Source: Whitmania pigra
Taxonomy: Eukaryota; Annelida; Clitellata; Hirudinida; Haemopidae
Direction of reading: 5' to 3'
NCBI GenBank assembly: GCA_021613335.1
Contig: JAJTWR010000120.1
Location: 1-64,000, forward strand
DNA: 64,000 nt
Shown here in pieces: positions 61,101 through 64,000 of the stretch. The notes beneath the pieces are model-generated. The model was not told where the DNA came from and ran no database searches. It worked only from the letters and a program-made list of their open reading frames with translations. The stretch's first letter is position 1; the number at the start of each line of letters is the position of its first letter. A program made the translations under genes and the position numbers.

Positions 61101-63757
61101 GAATCTTCTGATGCAAGTTCTTCAGTTAAAGGATCAGTCGAATATGATCGTAATTACGCTGATGGTCACAATACTACCTGTTGTGGAGAGGCAACATTTG
61201 ATGTGACTGAATTAAGAACTGAATGTCAAGAGGAAGTGATTTTTGAGGATGACATGATGCCTGTTTCATTTACTGAAGAATCGAGGCCAATAGATAATGA
61301 TTTGATTGTGTTATTGGATGATGAAGAGATGTTGGATGCTGAATGCAACCAAATGCTTTGTGGAAGTGAGAACTGTTTAAATGAGGATAAGAACTATAAT
61401 TCAGAAGGTGTTGAAAGCAAGGAAACTGAAAATATAACTCAACAGTTACTTACTAAATCAGATATTGTTGATAAAACATCTTTGGAAGGTGATGCTCTGA
61501 AAAGTAATGATGGTAAAGGTTTTACAGATGGAGATAGTGCAATTTGTGATGAACAATTGGAGAAGAGGTGCGATGCAATTGGAACATTGTCATTGTCAGA
61601 TGCTCAAACTCAAAATGGAAGAAATTCTGAGATTCAAGAGAAGCATTCAAATAAAGAGCTACAATCGATAGAAGGACAATCAATAGAAGATTATCAAGAG
61701 ATGGACGATAGTGTTATTTCTGAACTTCCAATCATTGAATCAAGTTTTGTTGCACACGATGCAACATTAGTCAAAGATTGCTCAGAATCTGAGTTGTTGA
61801 CATTAGATGTGCAGAATAATCTTAGTTACATGCCGATTGATGATACTTATGACATTCTAGATGATTCCTTAGACATGGACCTTGTTGTAACTCTTGATTT
61901 TGATGTTACGGAAGCTGGTGATGAATTGGAAAATATTCCCAACCCATTGTTGTCAGAGACTCCCATTTCCACTGAAGAGGAAGTGACTCATATCTCTTCA
62001 AATGAACTTGCATGCAAGGCTGACAACGAAGCTTCTGCCAAGACTGATATTGTGCCTGTCGAACATGAAGAGTTGAACACTGGTGTCAAAGATTCTGTAG
62101 TAGGTGAGAAACAGATTAGGTTACTTGAAATTCAAGTTGTGAAGGATCTCAGAGAGTCTCAGGAACCATCTAAAAATGAACATGTCGATGCAATCCACGC
62201 ATCTACGTCTGAATTTGGAAATGATTGTGATGAAGACCAGATAAGAAAACTGAATGAACAGATTGAAGTCATGATTGCAGATGGAAAATCCTGTGAAGGT
62301 TTATTCGAAGAGAGTGTTCTGGAGAACATTGAAGATTTAGATGATTATCCAGGGGCAGGTATAATAAATAAAGAGGTTTCAGGAAATTGCCAATCTGTTG
62401 ATGATTTGGTTCTTCAAAGCTCTGAGTGTGTAGCTGATGCTACAGTCCTCATTAAAGAATCAACTTCAGTTGTAAAAGTGAATGATGAATATTCTTCTGA
62501 AAGGATCCAAACAGAGGAGTTGGATTTGACTGTTGACAAATTAGTGGAATATGAGTCATCTTTTGATTCTGATTCTGCCTGTCATGATGGAGGACAAGTC
62601 AGATCAACAATCAGGGTTGAGGATAATAATCTGGTCCACTCTGAGTCCAAAAATGAAACCAACAAACAATTTTCTATTGAATCAAAAAATGCTACATCAA
62701 TTGATGTTGTTAAAAATGTGGTTTGTAACTACAAATCAAGTTCTTATTCTGTTGATTCAAAGTGGTGTGAAGAGGAAGTTAATATAGAAGTTGATTCATC
62801 AATTAAACAATTACATGATCCTCATTCTTCAGTGATTGGTTGTAATATCATGGAAAATGATTCCAAGCATTTTGACAGAGAAATATCTTCTGATATTAGA
62901 AGTTAGTATTTTTCAAAATATTATATTAAAGCAATTGCATTAAGGAAAGTTATTTTATGTCTAGCGTGACATCCACAATAGATATGCATTTTCTAATAAT
63001 TATGATATAATAAAATAATTGAAAAAAAAGTAGCGAGTAAAATGAAATCATATTTTAAATGTTTTACATAATACATGATTTTTAATTCTTGATTTCTACT
63101 CTAAAGTTAATTTTCTGCAGCCGAAATTAACTGCCATTATTTAATTACTGAGCCAAACTCATCACCACTCAAAGAATTGACATTGTCATCAAAGTTAAAC
63201 ATTTTGTCATCAGATTCAAAACATTCTAGTGAAGGATTAAAGCTCTTGTCCTCAAGGAAAAGTTCTAGATTTAAGCAAAAGAAGCAAAGTTCATCTATAT
63301 CTGAAAGAGAATCCAAAACAGTTACACAAGTCAGATGTCATTTGAAAATGCCAAGGTTCAAGAGTTCAAATCACTATTCAACTCTAAAGTCAAGTAATAA
63401 GTGTCATCGTAGTTCATGGTGGAATAAATGTGAACTTTTCACACCGCCTAAACGTGACATTACTCAGAGAAGATTGAAGAAGCATTCACTGGACAGAGTA
63501 AATTACCAGTCAGAGTCAATCAAGAAGTTGAATAAGCACCAGAGATCTAGGAGGAAATTTGGTTCACAAGAAAGTTCAAGAGATAAAGAAAGTTCTAGAT
63601 CAGGTTCTTCTGCTGGTAAATATTATAAATTGGAAGAGCGGAAGAGATCTACCTTGGATACAAATTGCTCAAAAGAAATCAGTAAAAGAATTGAATATAA
63701 AATGGGAGATTTGGAAAATGCATTCAATAGAGCAGAAAAGGAAACCAGTGAGCTGAG
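58152..63757 (+). CDS. SAP-domain protein, large, function unknown (3' end outside window)
   Basis: Exons: 58152-58311, 58574-58750, 59509-62901, 63121-63757, with compatible phases (1, 1, 1, then open in phase 2 at a CTGAG|GTATTC donor). The ATG at 58152 is the first in frame. Residues about 8-45 form a SAP motif (MKVSELKGQLSKLGLNTKGN, then KIQLVQRLAEFLS), a helix-extended-helix fold that binds DNA or RNA in nuclear proteins. Exon 2 adds a lysine-rich segment (KQKKSKKSS) and ENACSR-like polar sequence near YINACSRDLSIVLERID. Exon 3 (1131 codons) is highly acidic and Ser/Asp/Glu-rich, with no domain I recognise and little predicted order. Exon 4 is the opposite, rich in Lys, Arg and Ser. The whole suggests a nuclear scaffold or chromatin/RNA factor, but I cannot name the family. 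At least 1455 codons lie in the window. Confidence 0.75.
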
Positions 63758-64000
63758 GTATTCTTGAAATCTCACTAGTATTTAGTTAGGTGCAATTCTT
63801 GTATATTATGCAATGGTTAATTAAGAACATTGTCCACTTGCTAGTGACTAATCTTGACGAAGAATATCTGTCTTTGTATTTTTAATAAAGAACTCTCTTC
63901 CTCAATTATTAGTTTAATAATATCTTTTTTTTTATCTATGTGGTTAACTCTTAATACCTATCATCTTTGTTCAAGAATTTTATTGCTAATAAGTAATTCT
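63758..64000 (+). other. Intron of the SAP-domain gene, running out of the window
   Basis: Follows the donor at 63758. AT-rich, with nothing recognised. The in-frame TGA shortly after the donor supports splicing here, but if it is unspliced the protein would end at RYS. Confidence 0.5.

Overview
The window is AT-rich animal nuclear DNA. Genes are split by many short introns with GT-AG boundaries, there is no bacterial-style operon layout, and much of the non-coding sequence is decayed transposons. The host genes (an ADAMTS-like metalloprotease pair, VPS4, PEX13, a Cys-loop chloride channel and a SAP-domain protein) and the transposon mix (I-clade and CR1-like LINEs, Tc1, hAT, pogo) fit an invertebrate metazoan. 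I cannot fix the phylum from sequence alone.

Layout. 1-5.6 kb: 3' part of a secreted ADAMTS-like metalloprotease gene (+), with an hAT relic in one intron. 5.6-10.9 kb: degraded LINE and transposase fragments. 10.9-18.0 kb: a tandem paralogue of the same protease (+), with a complete reprolysin catalytic domain; its introns hold a Tc1 relic, LINE 3' ends and a long (ATT)n tract. 18.0-23.2 kb: transposon-dense, including a 2.5 kb LINE insertion (-) with target-site duplications. 23.2-27.7 kb: complete VPS4 (-, 13 coding exons, 435 aa). 28.6-30.4 kb: complete PEX13 (+, 5 coding exons, about 364 aa), divergent from VPS4. 30.4-47 kb: no confident host gene, but a bounded hAT relic, a nearly complete Tc1-like element, a palindromic MITE and a second truncated LINE copy. 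47.4-54.9 kb: a glycine-receptor-like Cys-loop anion channel (+), all domains except the signal peptide. 55.3-56.4 kb: pogo/Tigger relic and a tRNA-like SINE head. 58.15 kb to the window end: a large SAP-domain gene (+), with one 3.4 kb acidic exon and continuing past the window.

Functional links. The two proteases are clearly one duplicated unit, because matching exons keep phase and nearly the same length. VPS4 (ESCRT-III disassembly) and PEX13 (peroxisomal import) are unrelated in pathway but share an 864 bp divergent intergenic region. The other host genes show no functional link. The least ordinary items are the protease pair with arrays of 4 or 6 PLAC-like six-cysteine modules and no thrombospondin repeat in view, the channel with Leu at TM2 position 6', and three same-orientation LINE insertions of graded length, each with its own target-site duplication. 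Exon boundaries were assigned by eye from splice consensus, phase and family similarity, without transcript evidence.
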